Source: Glandiceps talaboti
Lineage: Eukaryota; Hemichordata; Enteropneusta; Spengelidae
Length of the DNA stretch: 60,000 nucleotides
Reading direction: 5' to 3'
Assembly: GCF_964340395.1 (NCBI RefSeq)
Contig: NC_135549.1
Location: forward strand, 3,482,501-3,542,500
Shown: in pieces, positions 56,701-60,000 of the stretch
Position numbering within the stretch: the first letter of the stretch is position 1
Layout of the letters: each line of letters begins with the position of its first letter
Notes under the pieces: generated by a model
The model's input: the letters and a program-made list of their open reading frames with translations, nothing else
Databases searched by the model: none
What the model was told of the DNA's origin: nothing
Made by a program: the position numbers and the translations under genes

Positions 56701-56886
56701 GATGGACCAAAAATTTCAAAAAATATGTCAAGCAAAGAAAAAGAGAAGATTTTGAAAGAACGACATGCAAAGAGAAAGAAATTGACAAGAAAGGGTAGTT
56801 TTGCAGCTGCCCCAGATATGGCGACACTGTCTAAACGATTGGAAGAACAGAGCAAAGCAGTATCAAAGAGAGGAGCTAAAAAATAG
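423..56886 (+). CDS. Giant EF-hand plus five-module coiled-coil repeat protein, 45 exons, about 2802 aa
   Basis: I joined 45 exons by eye from GT..AG sites and frame continuity. Every junction keeps phase, and the total of 8409 nt divides exactly into 2803 codons including TAG at 56884-56886. The protein is an N-terminal EF-hand-like domain, a half repeat, five modules and a charged rod. Each module has recurring blocks in order: A (LHxRFEDERDALMAKLR ... AALVLGLAER), B (RQEELAKKRLE ... AVLKxLExKHxxERE), C (EEQRQxKLEELxxxR), D (LLADLQxQQDxES), E (ALExKYDALRDKLLxEAL), F (EWxxLSEKERQxxLMKLKLE) and G (LMGExKxxYExKLKERLxRR). No signal peptide or membrane segment is visible, so a cytoplasmic or cytoskeletal scaffold is likely, but this is inference. 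Most introns before the 33rd are about 0.24-1 kb. I do not recognise the family; trichohyalin-like labels would rest on composition only. Exon coordinates are in the entries below. Confidence 0.85.
1441..2951 (+). CDS. Exons 2-4: charged linker and N-terminal half module (blocks E-F)
   Basis: Exons are 1441-1529, 2099-2271 and 2658-2951, encoding residues 193-377. Exon 2 is a Glu/Arg-rich helix (RTTAEEERELEEYEDRF). It ends in phase 2 and joins exon 3 as R-W-E-Q-R. Exon 3 carries LLYALDIKYDILREKLFWEV, which matches block E of the downstream modules. Exon 4 carries WSTMSESEQQEILLQLQMKE, which matches block F, then a divergent helical stretch ending EMFREGYLELLK. The region therefore looks like a remnant of a module that lost blocks A-D. 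A stretch at 2001-2055 after TTTTACAG could be mistaken for an exon, but joining it breaks the frame. Confidence 0.8.
3343..7851 (+). CDS. Exons 5-11: repeat module 1, residues 378-772
   Basis: Exons are 3343-3580, 4253-4430, 5198-5406, 5934-6057, 6421-6578, 7223-7394 and 7746-7851 (1185 nt). Block A is in exon 5 (LLIDLHSRHLMEKESLLSKL ... AATAAGLAERPQ). Block B is in exon 6 (DLQEDIVKIAAKKHAHERE). Block C is in exon 7 (RLSREQRDKRLKELRAQR). Block D is in exon 8 (ANVLADVQQKQDREMNILIS, ending NK in phase 0). Block E is in exon 9 (LIQALESKYDIIR). Block F is in exon 10 (EERRLRQEGKLDDLGQLLGD). Block G is in exon 11 (DLMGRIKVEYDKKYQEM). This is one of the more divergent modules. Exon 7 has an extra basic segment (SQYLMSKRSLHRRILQEGVG) that I do not see in the other copies. 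Confidence 0.85.
3625..3765 (+). repeat. Minisatellite, about 35-37 bp x 4, intron 5
   Basis: Copies of CAACAGGTAGAATTCTACA-type sequence begin at 3642, 3679, 3714 and 3749, linked by GATCCACACATACAT. The array starts about 60 bases after the exon 5 donor. Each unit contains CAG|GTAGAA, which resembles joined acceptor and donor sites. Confidence 0.8.
4484..4815 (+). mobile_element. tRNA-derived SINE, copy 1, intron 6
   Basis: The head contains a pol III box A-like TGGTCAAATGG (from about 4499) and a box B-like GGTTTGAGCCC (about 4543). The tail has the GCTTTGAGCACAGAG ... GAGCTATACAAAAACCCA stretch and ends in AT-rich short repeats. An 8-bp direct repeat GACTAGAT lies at 4476-4483 and 4816-4823 and is a credible target-site duplication. 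The same element occurs inverted at 41094-41455. Such elements are copied by pol III transcription and LINE machinery. Confidence 0.75.
6390..6408. repeat. Poly-C run in intron 8
   Basis: About 17 consecutive C residues lie just before the exon 9 acceptor at 6420. The run may weaken assembly accuracy locally. A matching G run lies at 11766-11783. Confidence 0.85.
8536..12983 (+). CDS. Exons 12-18: repeat module 2, residues 773-1171
   Basis: Exons are 8536-8791, 9227-9351, 9994-10197, 10818-11011, 11587-11712, 12018-12174 and 12849-12983 (1197 nt). Block A is exon 12 (LLADLQHRFDEDMDVIMCML ... TAVVVGLAERV). Block B spans exons 13-14 (VMKELDKKHKTERDLMMSIL). Block C is in exon 14 (SEDRQKRLTELKHKRQG). 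Block D is exon 15 (VVVTLLAELQDEQDREGEAI, ending DK in phase 0). Block E is split over exons 16 and 17 (LLKALEDKYDALRDQLLLEA). Block F is in exon 17 (EWQRLSEEERQRRLMKLKLE). Block G is in exon 18 (LMGEDKAKYEQKLKERLARR). All donors and acceptors are standard GT/AG and phases agree throughout. Confidence 0.88.
10400..10545. repeat. Imperfect palindrome (MITE-like), intron 14
   Basis: GTACTAGTAGAC near 10410 is mirrored by GTCTACTAGTGCCC near 10523. Inside it, GCTGTTATGCAGTAAC is mirrored imperfectly by GTTGCTATATAACAGC. The whole can fold into a long stem, as small non-autonomous DNA transposons do. No target duplication was found. Confidence 0.45.
13735..17678 (+). CDS. Exons 19-24: repeat module 3, residues 1172-1579
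   Basis: Exons are 13735-14020, 14579-14717, 15161-15335, 15641-15831, 16443-16637 and 17441-17678 (1224 nt). Exon 19 opens with an acidic insert (GDEDGIPEDEDEQDD), then block A (LLDLHKRFEDERDALMAKLR ... AALVLGLAERH). Blocks B and C are in exons 20-21 (RQEELAKKRLEALRKNR; AVLKALENKHAKERETLLQL). Block D is exon 22 (VVISIMADLQEQQDKESEEV, ending NK in phase 0). Block E is in exon 23 (LVEALEGKYDALKDKLIAEA). Blocks F and G are fused in one exon, 24 (EWKRLSEKERQAKIMKLKME; LMGENKADYEKKLKERLERR), whereas modules 1, 2 and 4 split them. This is a good reference copy for aligning the other modules. Confidence 0.88.
14761..14900 (+). repeat. Minisatellite, 35 bp x 4, intron 20
   Basis: Units with TACTTTTGTATGATTTCAAG start at 14761, 14796, 14831 and 14866 and differ at only a few bases. 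The array starts about 44 bases after the exon 20 donor (14718). Confidence 0.88.
15821..16105 (+). repeat. Degenerate minisatellite seeded on the exon 22 donor
   Basis: The exon end CCAAATAAG|GTAA (15823-15834) recurs with variation through the next 270 bases as ATTCCAAATAAGG, TACCAAATAAGGTAA and similar, interleaved with AAGTATTCAGTACAAGAT. Several copies retain AAG|GTAA and so resemble the true 5' splice site. Units are of mixed length, about 28-60 bp. Confidence 0.75.
17946..23517 (+). CDS. Exons 25-32: repeat module 4, residues 1580-2030
   Basis: Exons are 17946-18067, 18604-18776, 19254-19467, 19968-20120, 20536-20697, 21207-21383, 22130-22292 and 23330-23517 (1352 nt). Exon 25 is an acidic helix (EEEVDELEKKEALEEEEELK) that ends with the first half of block A (ILEELDRRYDE), so here block A is split by an extra phase 0 intron. 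Exon 26 completes it (EKEALLASLRGQDERLMNER ... AAMLLRLAEH). Exon 27 is block B. Exon 28 is block C, with an unusual Trp pair (EWRKQWRE). Exon 29 is block D (VQVALLADLQQQQDQESQYL). Exon 30 is block E (MVKALEEKYDALRDKLLAE). Exon 31 is block F (EWAKLTEKERQAKLMKMKLE). Exon 32 is block G followed by an acidic-to-basic tail (EDKQIEEEEKKKRR). It is the longest module. Confidence 0.88.
23793..42676 (+). CDS. Exons 33-38: repeat module 5, residues 2031-2394, split by an 11.8 kb intron
   Basis: Exons are 23793-24013, 35823-36001, 39285-39424, 40809-41001, 41744-41886 and 42460-42676 (1093 nt). Exon 33 is block A (DLNNHFEDEKEALLAALRGQ ... AAMIFGIAQE). Exons 34-35 are block B (RQKQLAKERLEAARNKR; AVLRELERKHKTESDFLLQL). 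Exon 36 is block C and a novel helical segment (LDPALLGEHLMKLAANQELQ). Exon 37 is block D (VTVVLLSDLQQKQQLESNAM, phase 0 end). Exon 38 resembles the start of block E (WVDNLAAVVFNVHTMRTM), but the KYDALRDKL core and blocks F-G are missing, so the module is truncated at its C-terminal side. The linker in exon 34 (LLEKLRREEEENQKADAMLA) lengthens block B. Phase 2 at the end of exon 33 and phase 2 at the start of exon 34 agree across the large intron. Confidence 0.85.
24100..24485 (+). repeat. Degenerate tandem repeat after exon 33
   Basis: Units built on AGTGTTAGTTTTGAACACTT and GAAACATTGCCCTCA recur about seven times, with CAGTGGTATGTCCCCTCT linkers. Unit length varies from about 45 to 75 bp. 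The array begins within 90 bases of the exon 33 donor. Confidence 0.8.
25320..27450 (+). repeat. 102-bp satellite array with degenerate flanks
   Basis: Well-conserved units start near 25435, 25538, 25640, 25740, 25842, 25944 and then every 102 bases to 26454. Each contains CTTACCTATGTCTCATAGAA and GAAAACAATAAGAAT. From 25944 to about 26350 two variants alternate (TTTACCACACT.. and TATACCACGCT..), a 204-bp higher-order unit. Outward, to 25320 and about 27450, copies decay and lengthen. Because 102 is divisible by three, one frame stays open for 594 bases, but it is not a gene. Confidence 0.9.
30683..30846. mobile_element. hAT-like MITE, 164 bp
   Basis: Terminal inverted repeats begin CAGTGTTTTTGCTAAGG (30683) and end with the complement, ...CCTTTAAAAAAACACTG (30846). 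The element is flanked by the exact direct repeat CATTATG at 30676-30682 and 30847-30853. CAGTG ends and a duplication of about 8 bp are usual for hAT elements; here seven bases match. It has no coding capacity. Confidence 0.75.
31447..31550 (+). repeat. Pentamer microsatellite (GATGA)n / (GGTGA)n
   Basis: About 20 copies of a GATGA unit, with a central block of five GGTGA variants, form a symmetric ATG-GTG-ATG composition. It is a simple repeat in intron 33. Confidence 0.9.
32914..33369. mobile_element. Foldback element whose right arm is a 43-bp tandem array
   Basis: The ends AGTCTAGTTCCTGACA (32914-32929) and TGTCAGGAACTAGACT (33354-33369) are perfect inverted repeats. The similarity continues inward for about 57 bp with few mismatches. 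Bases 32941-33000 form a perfect hairpin with 24-bp arms and a 12-nt loop. The right side holds about eight 43-bp units with GAAGATAACATAGTGTAAAA and GGAACACAGTATGTAGGG (33001-33350). The open frames on the minus strand here are repeat artefacts. No clear target duplication was seen. Confidence 0.75.
33475..33552 (+). repeat. Dispersed repeat fragment shared with 50367-50440
   Basis: AGCCAGGTTCAACAAAAA and GAATATATACTCTGG occur in the same order and spacing at both loci, within introns 33 and 43. The open frame at 33399-33662 overlaps this fragment and is probably not a gene. Confidence 0.6.
34800..35065. repeat. 43-bp tandem array, open in several frames
   Basis: Units with CATGTCTGCATATATACA and CAGTCCCTTCTGGGTTCCC start near 34912, 34955 and 34998, with degenerate copies upstream to 34800 and one downstream. 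Frames on both strands stay open because the unit lacks stops. No splice or codon support was found. Confidence 0.88.
35258..35392 (+). repeat. 32-bp tandem array x 4
   Basis: Units AAAAGTCCTTGGCCTAGG + GACTATAGCATG recur at a 32-base interval from about 35261. They lie 430 bases before exon 34. Confidence 0.88.
36002..36175 (+). repeat. (TGTGTC)n microsatellite abutting the exon 34 donor
   Basis: The exon 34 donor reads GAAG|GTGTGTC and runs directly into a hexamer array of about 25 units, with CAGTATC and TGTATC variants. The 5' splice site is thus part of the simple repeat. Open frames (Ser-Val on the plus strand, Thr-Asp and Thr-Gln on the minus) are artefacts. Confidence 0.9.
36176..38910 (+). 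other. Intron 34 remainder, no gene found
   Basis: GTGTGTGTTGGGGGAGGGG motifs recur three times at 36270-36430. A poly-T tract ending in poly-G lies at 37128-37191. Otherwise it is AT-rich sequence with no exon that fits the protein's phases or repeat blocks. Confidence 0.5.
38914..39163. repeat. 48-bp tandem array x 5, intron 34
   Basis: Units CAGGTTTTCCCATGGGTAGC + CTGGAATCATGTCCATTTCA repeat every 48 bases. 48 is divisible by three, so frames on both strands stay open as 16-residue repeats. It lies 120 bases before exon 35. No acceptor and donor pair frames it, so I call it non-coding. Confidence 0.88.
39468..39721. mobile_element. MITE-like element, 254 bp, intron 35
   Basis: CAATAGGGAACTTGCAA (39468-39484) and TTGTAAGTTCCCTATTG (39705-39721) are inverted repeats with one mismatch. 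The interior is non-coding. The target duplication is uncertain because the outermost bases may be part of it. Confidence 0.6.
40418..40735. repeat. Dispersed repeat, possible MITE relic
   Basis: GTATTTGCACTACAGTGCAATAC near the left side and GTGCAAATACCCCGAGTATGC near the right recall an inverted pair. Related fragments (GGTATTTGCAC, GGTACTCGGGGTTATTTGCAC, CATCATGGGG) appear near 9366-9510, 34262-34310, 39808-39935 and 57500-57715. Boundaries are not resolved. Confidence 0.35.
41094..41455 (-). mobile_element. tRNA-derived SINE, copy 2, intron 36, antisense
   Basis: Read on the minus strand, it shows box B GGTTCGAGCCC (matching the consensus better than copy 1), the same TTGGGGACCTGGTAGGAT stretch, and the tail GCGCTATATAAAAACCCA. 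It shares most of its length with 4484-4815 in opposite orientation. I found no clear target-site duplication. It lies inside an intron of the host gene, opposite to transcription. Confidence 0.72.
42305..42405 (+). repeat. Short tandem repeat (GGCAACCATAT)n
   Basis: Five copies of a unit of about 20 bp, G(G/A)(C/A)CAACCATAT + TATA, lie 55 bases before exon 38. Confidence 0.75.
43117..43141 (+). repeat. (GT)n microsatellite
   Basis: About 12 GT units lie in intron 38. Longer GT arrays follow at 44358-44404, 44473-44502 and 46418-46482, so this intron is unusually rich in potential Z-DNA tracts. Confidence 0.9.
43309..43329 (+). CDS. Candidate 21-nt microexon (adds GPEKKPR)
   Basis: A strong pyrimidine tract and AG (TTTTCTCTCTCTAG, ending 43308) precede 21 nt, followed by GTAAGT at 43330. 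Exon 38 ends in phase 1 and exon 39 starts in phase 1. The 21 nt keep that phase and add a basic Gly-Pro-Glu-Lys-Lys-Pro-Arg segment. If the donor is ignored, the frame continues about 15 codons to TGA, so this could also be an alternative terminal exon. No transcript evidence is available here. Confidence 0.45.
44095..44100 (+). CDS. Candidate 6-nt microexon CAAAGA (copy 1)
   Basis: The sequence TCAG|CAAAGA|GTAAGT lies behind a pyrimidine-rich tract (44018-44070). Six nucleotides keep the phase 1 frame between exons 38 and 39 and would add two residues (Pro-Lys after the 21-nt microexon). The surrounding stretch is duplicated at 44858-45006 with the same exon and splice sites, which supports function or simple duplication. 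Prediction of microexons this small from sequence alone is weak. Confidence 0.3.
44358..44560 (+). repeat. Compound (TG)n microsatellite
   Basis: Two long TG runs (44358-44404, 44473-44502) flank mixed TG-rich sequence and a short (TGTGTC)n. Open frames of Cys-Val or Thr-His repeats are artefacts. Confidence 0.9.
44935..44940 (+). CDS. Candidate 6-nt microexon CAAAGA (copy 2)
   Basis: The sequence ACAG|CAAAGA|GTAAGT lies in the second copy of the segment seen at 44018-44165. The acceptor, six exonic bases and donor are all preserved while flanking intron positions differ. It is frame-neutral at phase 1 and would encode Thr-Lys if spliced after copy 1. Confidence 0.3.
45068..45925. mobile_element. 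CpG-rich foldback element with terminal 140-bp hairpin
   Basis: CTTATACGTCACCTG (45068-45082) and CAGGTGACGTATAAG (45770-45784) are perfect inverted repeats. Immediately to the right, 45786-45925 is a near-palindrome with arms of about 65 bp centred near 45855 (ATGTTATTTGCCAAATAC ... GTATTTGGCAAATAACAT). The interior has many CpG and Y-rich stretches unlike the AT-rich host intron. It contains no transposase frame. It is probably a non-autonomous DNA element or two nested ones. Confidence 0.6.
46330..46482 (+). repeat. GT-rich compound repeat
   Basis: Three copies of GTGTGTTTGTGTCTGCATGACT-like sequence pass into a long (GT)n run ending at 46482. Confidence 0.88.
47009..47014 (+). CDS. Candidate 6-nt microexon AGCCTC
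   Basis: The sequence GCAG|AGCCTC|GTAAGT is again a multiple of three in phase 1 and would add Lys-Pro or similar, depending on its upstream partner. The preceding tract (TGTTTCTGCACCCTGGATAG) is only moderately pyrimidine-rich. A second AG at 47004-47005 would give 9 nt, also frame-neutral. It is the weakest of the four candidates. Confidence 0.22.
47458..50826 (+). CDS. Exons 39-44: C-terminal charged rod with vestigial A blocks
   Basis: Exons are 47458-47540, 47799-47984, 49225-49446, 49842-49988, 50228-50332 and 50602-50826. After exon 39 all junctions are phase 0. Exon 39 reads KARRQGDAIDAKAMLADLEK. Exon 40 has MAMALLQTAERTHQ and exon 43 has NEAAALVGLGERQKTML; both recall the end of block A (AALVLGLAER) and look like worn repeat remnants. 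Exon 41 is a Lys/Glu-rich single helix with an Ala/Gln stretch (EEAAAKQAAADAEDAP). Exon 42 reads KREKTVVDINVSDEKKKEIF. Exon 44 has an acidic patch (SGTDDDDG) between basic helices. Long uninterrupted charge alternation suggests coiled coil or a single alpha helix. No catalytic motif is seen. Confidence 0.82.
47714..47738 (+). repeat. Poly-A run before exon 40
   Basis: About 25 A residues lie in intron 39, 60 bases upstream of the exon 40 acceptor. It may be the tail of a retroposed fragment or a slippage tract. Confidence 0.85.
47971..48934 (+). repeat. 60-bp minisatellite: 16 copies of the exon 40 end and its splice donor
   Basis: The last 14 bases of exon 40 and the donor (GACAGGGAGATGTG|GTGAGT, 47971-47990) recur every 60 bases, with ACTAATGCTGTAGTAAAAC and TTATTCATATGTACCAAAAT between. 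The first copy is the real exon end; 15 more follow to about 48890. Copies differ at few positions (A/G before ACAGGG, C/G in TTATTSATAT). 60 is divisible by three, but the unit has an in-frame TGA or TAA before CAG, so use of a downstream donor would truncate the protein. Confidence 0.95.
49466..49645 (+). repeat. 37-bp minisatellite x 5 after exon 41, alternating variants
   Basis: Units CATTTCAAACTTTGAGGG + YGCACTGTTGATGATCAGT start at 49466, 49503, 49540, 49577 and 49614. The variable base alternates C, T, C, T, C, which implies growth as a 74-bp dimer. The array starts 20 bases after the exon 41 donor. Confidence 0.9.
51057..51246 (+). repeat. (CAGATA)n hexamer array with CAGACA/CAGGTA variants
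   Basis: About 30 hexamers lie here, mixed at the left and pure (GATACA)n at the right end. Frames reading Tyr-Leu or Ile-Cys on the minus strand are artefacts. Confidence 0.92.
51563..53237. mobile_element. 1.7 kb non-autonomous element with about 500-bp terminal inverted repeats
   Basis: The ends at 51563-51585 and 53215-53237 are perfect 23-bp inverted repeats (TATGGTGGCCCAGGGCTGCC.. inward). The inverted similarity extends through A/T-rich tracts of AAATAAAAGTAAA type and a GC-richer block (51943-52060 against 52727-52868). The direct repeat GAGGTG lies at 51557-51562 and 53238-53243 as a probable 6-bp target duplication. The unique centre (about 52070-52710) has no transposase frame and holds a hammerhead-like motif. 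It is a foldback-type DNA element or a chimeric one. Confidence 0.8.
52172..52206 (+). ncRNA. Hammerhead-ribozyme-like motif inside the inverted-repeat element
   Basis: CTGATGA (52172-52178), then GGACC/GGTCC (52180-52184 with 52194-52198) as stem II, then GAAAC-GTC (52199-52206) follow the order of a hammerhead core with a minimal two-base stem III, as described for Penelope-like elements. One extra A sits between CTGATGA and stem II, and I could not find a convincing stem I, so it may be inactive or only a look-alike. Confidence 0.35.
53465..53500 (+). CDS. Candidate alternative last exon 1 (KRQVTLPPVAE, stop TAA)
   Basis: A good acceptor (ATTTCTCTACAG, ending 53464) is followed in phase 0 by 11 codons and TAA at 53498-53500. 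Spliced after exon 44 it would end the protein ...GTKS-KRQVTLPPVAE. No strong donor follows (a GT inside the exon gives only a weak site), and no AATAAA was noticed close by, so use as a terminal exon needs RNA evidence. Confidence 0.35.
   Translation, partial: KRQVTLPPVAE
54240..54660 (+). repeat. Degenerate tandem array of CCAATCAG motifs
   Basis: About ten CCAAT pentamers, most in the form AACCAATCAGAATG, lie at intervals of 30-70 bases. The last units (54569-54655) are a near-exact 41-bp repeat with GGGCTACTACTGTGGTAAAA. An ACTGACTGACTG-like (CAGT)n patch lies at 54397-54418. The array ends 50 bases before the candidate last exon at 54707. Confidence 0.75.
54707..54800 (+). CDS. Candidate alternative last exon 2 (LDDILYEE, stop TAA) with poly(A) signal
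   Basis: A very good acceptor (TTTTTGTCCTACAG, ending 54706) is followed in phase 0 by eight codons and TAA at 54731-54733. A canonical AATAAA lies at 54795-54800, about 60 bases after the stop. Spliced from exon 44 this gives an acidic C-terminus in place of the 85-residue basic tail of the 56629 exon. The acceptor, frame and poly(A) signal together make it the better of the two alternative ends. Confidence 0.42.
56629..56886 (+). CDS. Last exon (main form), residues 2718-2802
   Basis: The acceptor TTTTTCCTCACAG ends at 56628. The exon opens in phase 0 with MLDEDVVEEEDEETAQSQRR and ends with TAG at 56884-56886. The segment is acidic, then strongly basic (KEKEKILKERHAKRKKLTRK), with a Ser/Ala-rich stretch and a final RGAKK. 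The basic cluster could act in nuclear or microtubule targeting, but that is inference. An AATAAA was found only at 58061-58066, about 1.2 kb downstream, so the 3' UTR end is uncertain. Confidence 0.78.
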   Translation: MLDEDVVEEEDEETAQSQRRVKFDDGPKISKNMSSKEKEKILKERHAKRKKLTRKGSFAAAPDMATLSKRLEEQSKAVSKRGAKK

Positions 56887-59800
56887 TGTTTTGTCAATAT
56901 TACAAGTGAAATGTTTTACCTTAATTTAGTTCATAAATCCTATTGATGATTGCCATCTTCTGAGAGTAAAGTAATTGGCAGGGGGGGGGGAGACAAATAA
57001 TAGAAGATCTTATAAGTACTACAATTAATGTCTTTACCCCCCTGCATGTACTTTTATGCAAGTGATTTCTTGTTTATCATTTTCTCAAAGCAAATAGTGA
57101 AAGGAAAGATAGTAACTTTTACACAGTTTTCCATTTACCAGGGAGATAAAGAAGACTAGCAAATTGTTTAAAGAAACTTATCAATGATGAAATTTTAGTG
57201 AAACCTTTGTCATGGAAGAGAATATTGTTTATGATTGTACATGTTTTGACATCTGATTTAACAATTGACACCTGTGTGACAAAAGAGGGCGCTCTACTCT
57301 TTGGTTGGTACCAAGCAAACCATTCAATACAATCAAGATCATTTTGATAGAATGTAGCATTTCCTTCCATGAGATTTTACCACAGGGTAATATAGTATAC
57401 AGTACAATCAAAATTCGTTATCAGTTTTATGATAAATAAGTCAGATTTTCTGCATACAAAGATTTGAGATACCATGTTTATTTCACAATTAATATGACAG
57501 ACCCCAATACCCTGCATACCCAAACTGGCACTTGTGTGTCAAGGAGTTGTGTAATTATTGCATACATTTATCAACACAGCAAATTTTGCAAAAAATACTA
57601 CCACATGATTGTGTGATTTTGTGTACTAGGAATCGATTGTATGATCATTTGCATACAGATATGCAATAATGTTTTGGGTATTGCACAGCAGTGCGGCAAA
57701 TACCAATTGTATGTGTATACAACAGTGTAAGTAATCACAGGTACATACACACTGTGTAGGTAAAAAACAAATGATGGAAGTAATCACAGGTACATACACA
57801 CTGTGTAGGTAAAAAAAAAAGTGTAAGTAATCACAGGTACGTACGTAATGTTTAGGTAAAAAACAATCATTTATATCATAGTAATAATGACAAGGAAATG
57901 ATTTAAAATATGATACCAGAGTTTACTGAAAATGCATCCATCCAAAAAGTCACCCAGTGGATCGATAGGCATCTACTTAGGATTTCACTTTCACGGTGGA
58001 AAAAATTCTGATTCTTTATTGATATGCTTATTGTCAGGGTTAGACCATAACTTTATTTCAAATAAAATAAATACAGCAATAATATGACAAAAATCATGTC
58101 ATTGACATCGGAGACAAGGACATGAATGGAGAACTTGGTACGTATGACATGAATGAGTCCAGGGAATGAATACAAATGCATTTCAATGCATGCAGTGAAT
58201 GTGTGTTGACACATCATTGATTGTTGAAGACATACTGTGCAGTAGTGTTGTTGAGGATAAGGTGACTTCAAAAAGTCCATTTGGTTTGTCAGTAGGTCTT
58301 ACAAGATGAACATTTTTTAGTAAGTATACTTTTAATGACTGTCTGGTTTTAAAATTGTTAATCTAGACTAAATATGATTAGTTAGTATGACCAATATCAT
58401 GAATATTATAAAGATTTACAGTTTTGTAAAAAAAAAAAAAAAAAAAAAATACAAGGAAAAGAAATGTATAAAGTACAATATTGTTAAAACTATTCCTGTA
58501 TGAAAAACAATTCAACTAAATCTACAAATTATTTATAGTACACTATATAGTTATATAGCTATATACTCAATGTATATTCTTTGATCTGTACAAAACTTAC
58601 TTGAAATATTGTGTGTAACTATAAGATTATTTGATATGGCCATCTCATATGCAAACTATAATTTTATTTGATATGGCTATCACCAACTCGGCCTACATAC
58701 ACAGTATTGTGGTGTAGGACTAACCAAAGATATTGGAGAACTATGTAATAAACCAAAGAAGTCAATCTTCAGGTTTGTGTTTTCAATGTTTTCTGTATGA
58801 ATTTACTGTACTTAGGCTGAATTTGACACAAAAATTCGTAAACACTGTACAGTTTCCATTCCATTGTTTTATTGTCTCTCTTATTTTTCATTTACAAACA
58901 AACAAATTGCTGGTGAATTTTTTTAGTTTCTACTTGAAATGGCTTTGTAATTCGTCAAACTATTCTGTAATAAACTTTGTGTTAAAGCAAATCTACAGTG
59001 TATGTGATATGACTTCTAAACAGTGCTAGAAAACAGCCAATCTGTGCATTTATCAGTGTATGGACTGGAAGTTGGAACTAACCTCAAATTACAAATGTAA
59101 TGCTAAGATCATAATTCTCCCTAATGAATTTCGAATTAATGGAAATAGTTATGTAGATATAGACATTTTTGCCAGAGAAGTTTATTTAATAGATTATGAT
59201 TATTCAGACTGATTGCAATTGATTATGAGGGAGAGAGATTAAGTCACACAAATACGAAATACAGGTTTTTGGAACTTATTATGGCAAAGACGCAAGATTT
59301 TTTCAAATGTTCTCAGTAACGACTGCTCCTGAGATTTAATTTGGTTCAAAACAGGAGCAAATATTTTGTGGCCACTCTTTGAAACAATCCGAATGTTCAT
59401 GCCCCACCCCTTGAGACAGACAGACAGACAGACAGACAGAGAATGACCCACAACGTCATATGTAAGTGTTAATGACCTAGTGTGTTGGTCTAGAGGAAAA
59501 TAGTGGTGATGGTGGCGTTGATGGTTTGTAGGGGTTTTTAACACAACTGTAAGGCTGCAAGTCTAGTTTTACTAACTTTGTATTACTATTACATGTATTA
59601 GACAACCACAAATACATACATACAAACAAACAAACAAACGTACACATTTGCACAACTCAAGTGTACTCTCATGGCTATGTTCATGGCACCGTTTACTATT
59701 CCAGTCGAGTCACTCAATCATAGACAGTCATTTCAGCACACACTGGACAACAGATTACCTTGTACCTTGATGTTTTTAATGTCGTATAGACACCAGTGAA

Positions 59801-60000
59801 TACATGCTAGGTGTCCTTGCTGTCCCTCAGTAGATGGCATATCCTTTGTTGTAATACAACTTTCACTCACGGATAGAATTTCACTATTATGCTGTGACTG
59901 CTGGCAATGGTTCATGCATGATGGATTGACCACAATGCAATCCATTCACCTGTGAAATAGCTCTCTTAGGAAAATGTCAAAAAAAAACAGGTTAAAAACT
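56887..60000 (+). other. 3' flank, no convincing gene
   Basis: The 3' UTR of the main form probably begins here. AATAAA occurs at 58061-58066, and a further AATAAA lies near 58969. There is a poly-G run at 56981-56990, a three-copy 50-bp repeat at 57725-57860, a poly-A run at 58429-58449 and short (GACA)n (59416-59441) and (CAAA)n (59620-59639) tracts. Minus-strand open frames at 58053-58280, 59239-59544 and 59733-59945 have no recognisable domains. Confidence 0.5.
57725..57860 (+). repeat. Three-copy tandem repeat (about 50 bp) in the 3' flank
   Basis: AAGTAATCACAGGTACATAC + ACACTGTGTAGGTAAAAAA recurs three times, the third copy being diverged. Confidence 0.85.

Noticed and set aside
59239-59544. 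101-codon minus-strand frame
   Set aside because: It includes a (GACA)n-derived Ser-Val-Cys-Leu stretch and has no domain or splice context.
59733-59953. Possible minus-strand exon (acceptor near 59954, donor at 59758)
   Set aside because: The 66-codon stretch has plausible splice sites, but the frame has a stop just before its Met and no recognisable domain; evidence is too thin to call a neighbouring gene.

Overview
This is a metazoan nuclear window, AT-rich and intron-rich, with GT..AG introns, a tRNA-derived SINE pair, hAT-like and foldback MITEs and many micro- and minisatellites. The style fits an invertebrate animal, perhaps a deuterostome or lophotrochozoan, but the phylum cannot be fixed from the sequence. 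I see no rRNA, tRNA, CRISPR or prokaryotic-type operon.

One gene on the + strand fills almost the whole window. I assembled 45 exons from about 423 to 56886. Reading phase is consistent at every junction, and the coding length is 8409 nt, or about 2802 residues without the optional microexons. The protein begins with a degenerate, four-EF-hand-like domain (residues 1-192) and a vestigial half repeat (193-377). Five tandem modules of about 360-450 residues follow (378-2394), made of highly charged helical, coiled-coil-like blocks, and then a basic, Glu/Lys-rich C-terminal rod (2395-2802). I do not recognise it as a named family, and automatic annotation would probably call it trichohyalin-like on composition alone.

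Layout: 1-422 upstream and possible 5' UTR; 423-2951 N-terminal domain and half module; 3343-7851 module 1; 8536-12983 module 2; 13735-17678 module 3; 17946-23517 module 4; 23793-42676 module 5, split by an 11.8 kb repeat-filled intron (24014-35822); 42677-47457 an intron with four candidate in-frame microexons; 47458-50826 C-terminal exons; 50827-56628 an intron holding a 1.7 kb inverted-repeat transposon and two candidate alternative last exons; 56629-56886 the main last exon; 56887-60000 3' flank with no convincing gene.

The most unusual features are: the five-fold exon-block repeat, with conserved intron phases and about 5 kb genomic spacing; minisatellites that start at or next to 5' splice sites, including one in which the exon 40 end and its donor are present 16 times; a cluster of 6- and 21-nt candidate microexons; three possible C-termini; and several foldback elements, one with a hammerhead-like motif.
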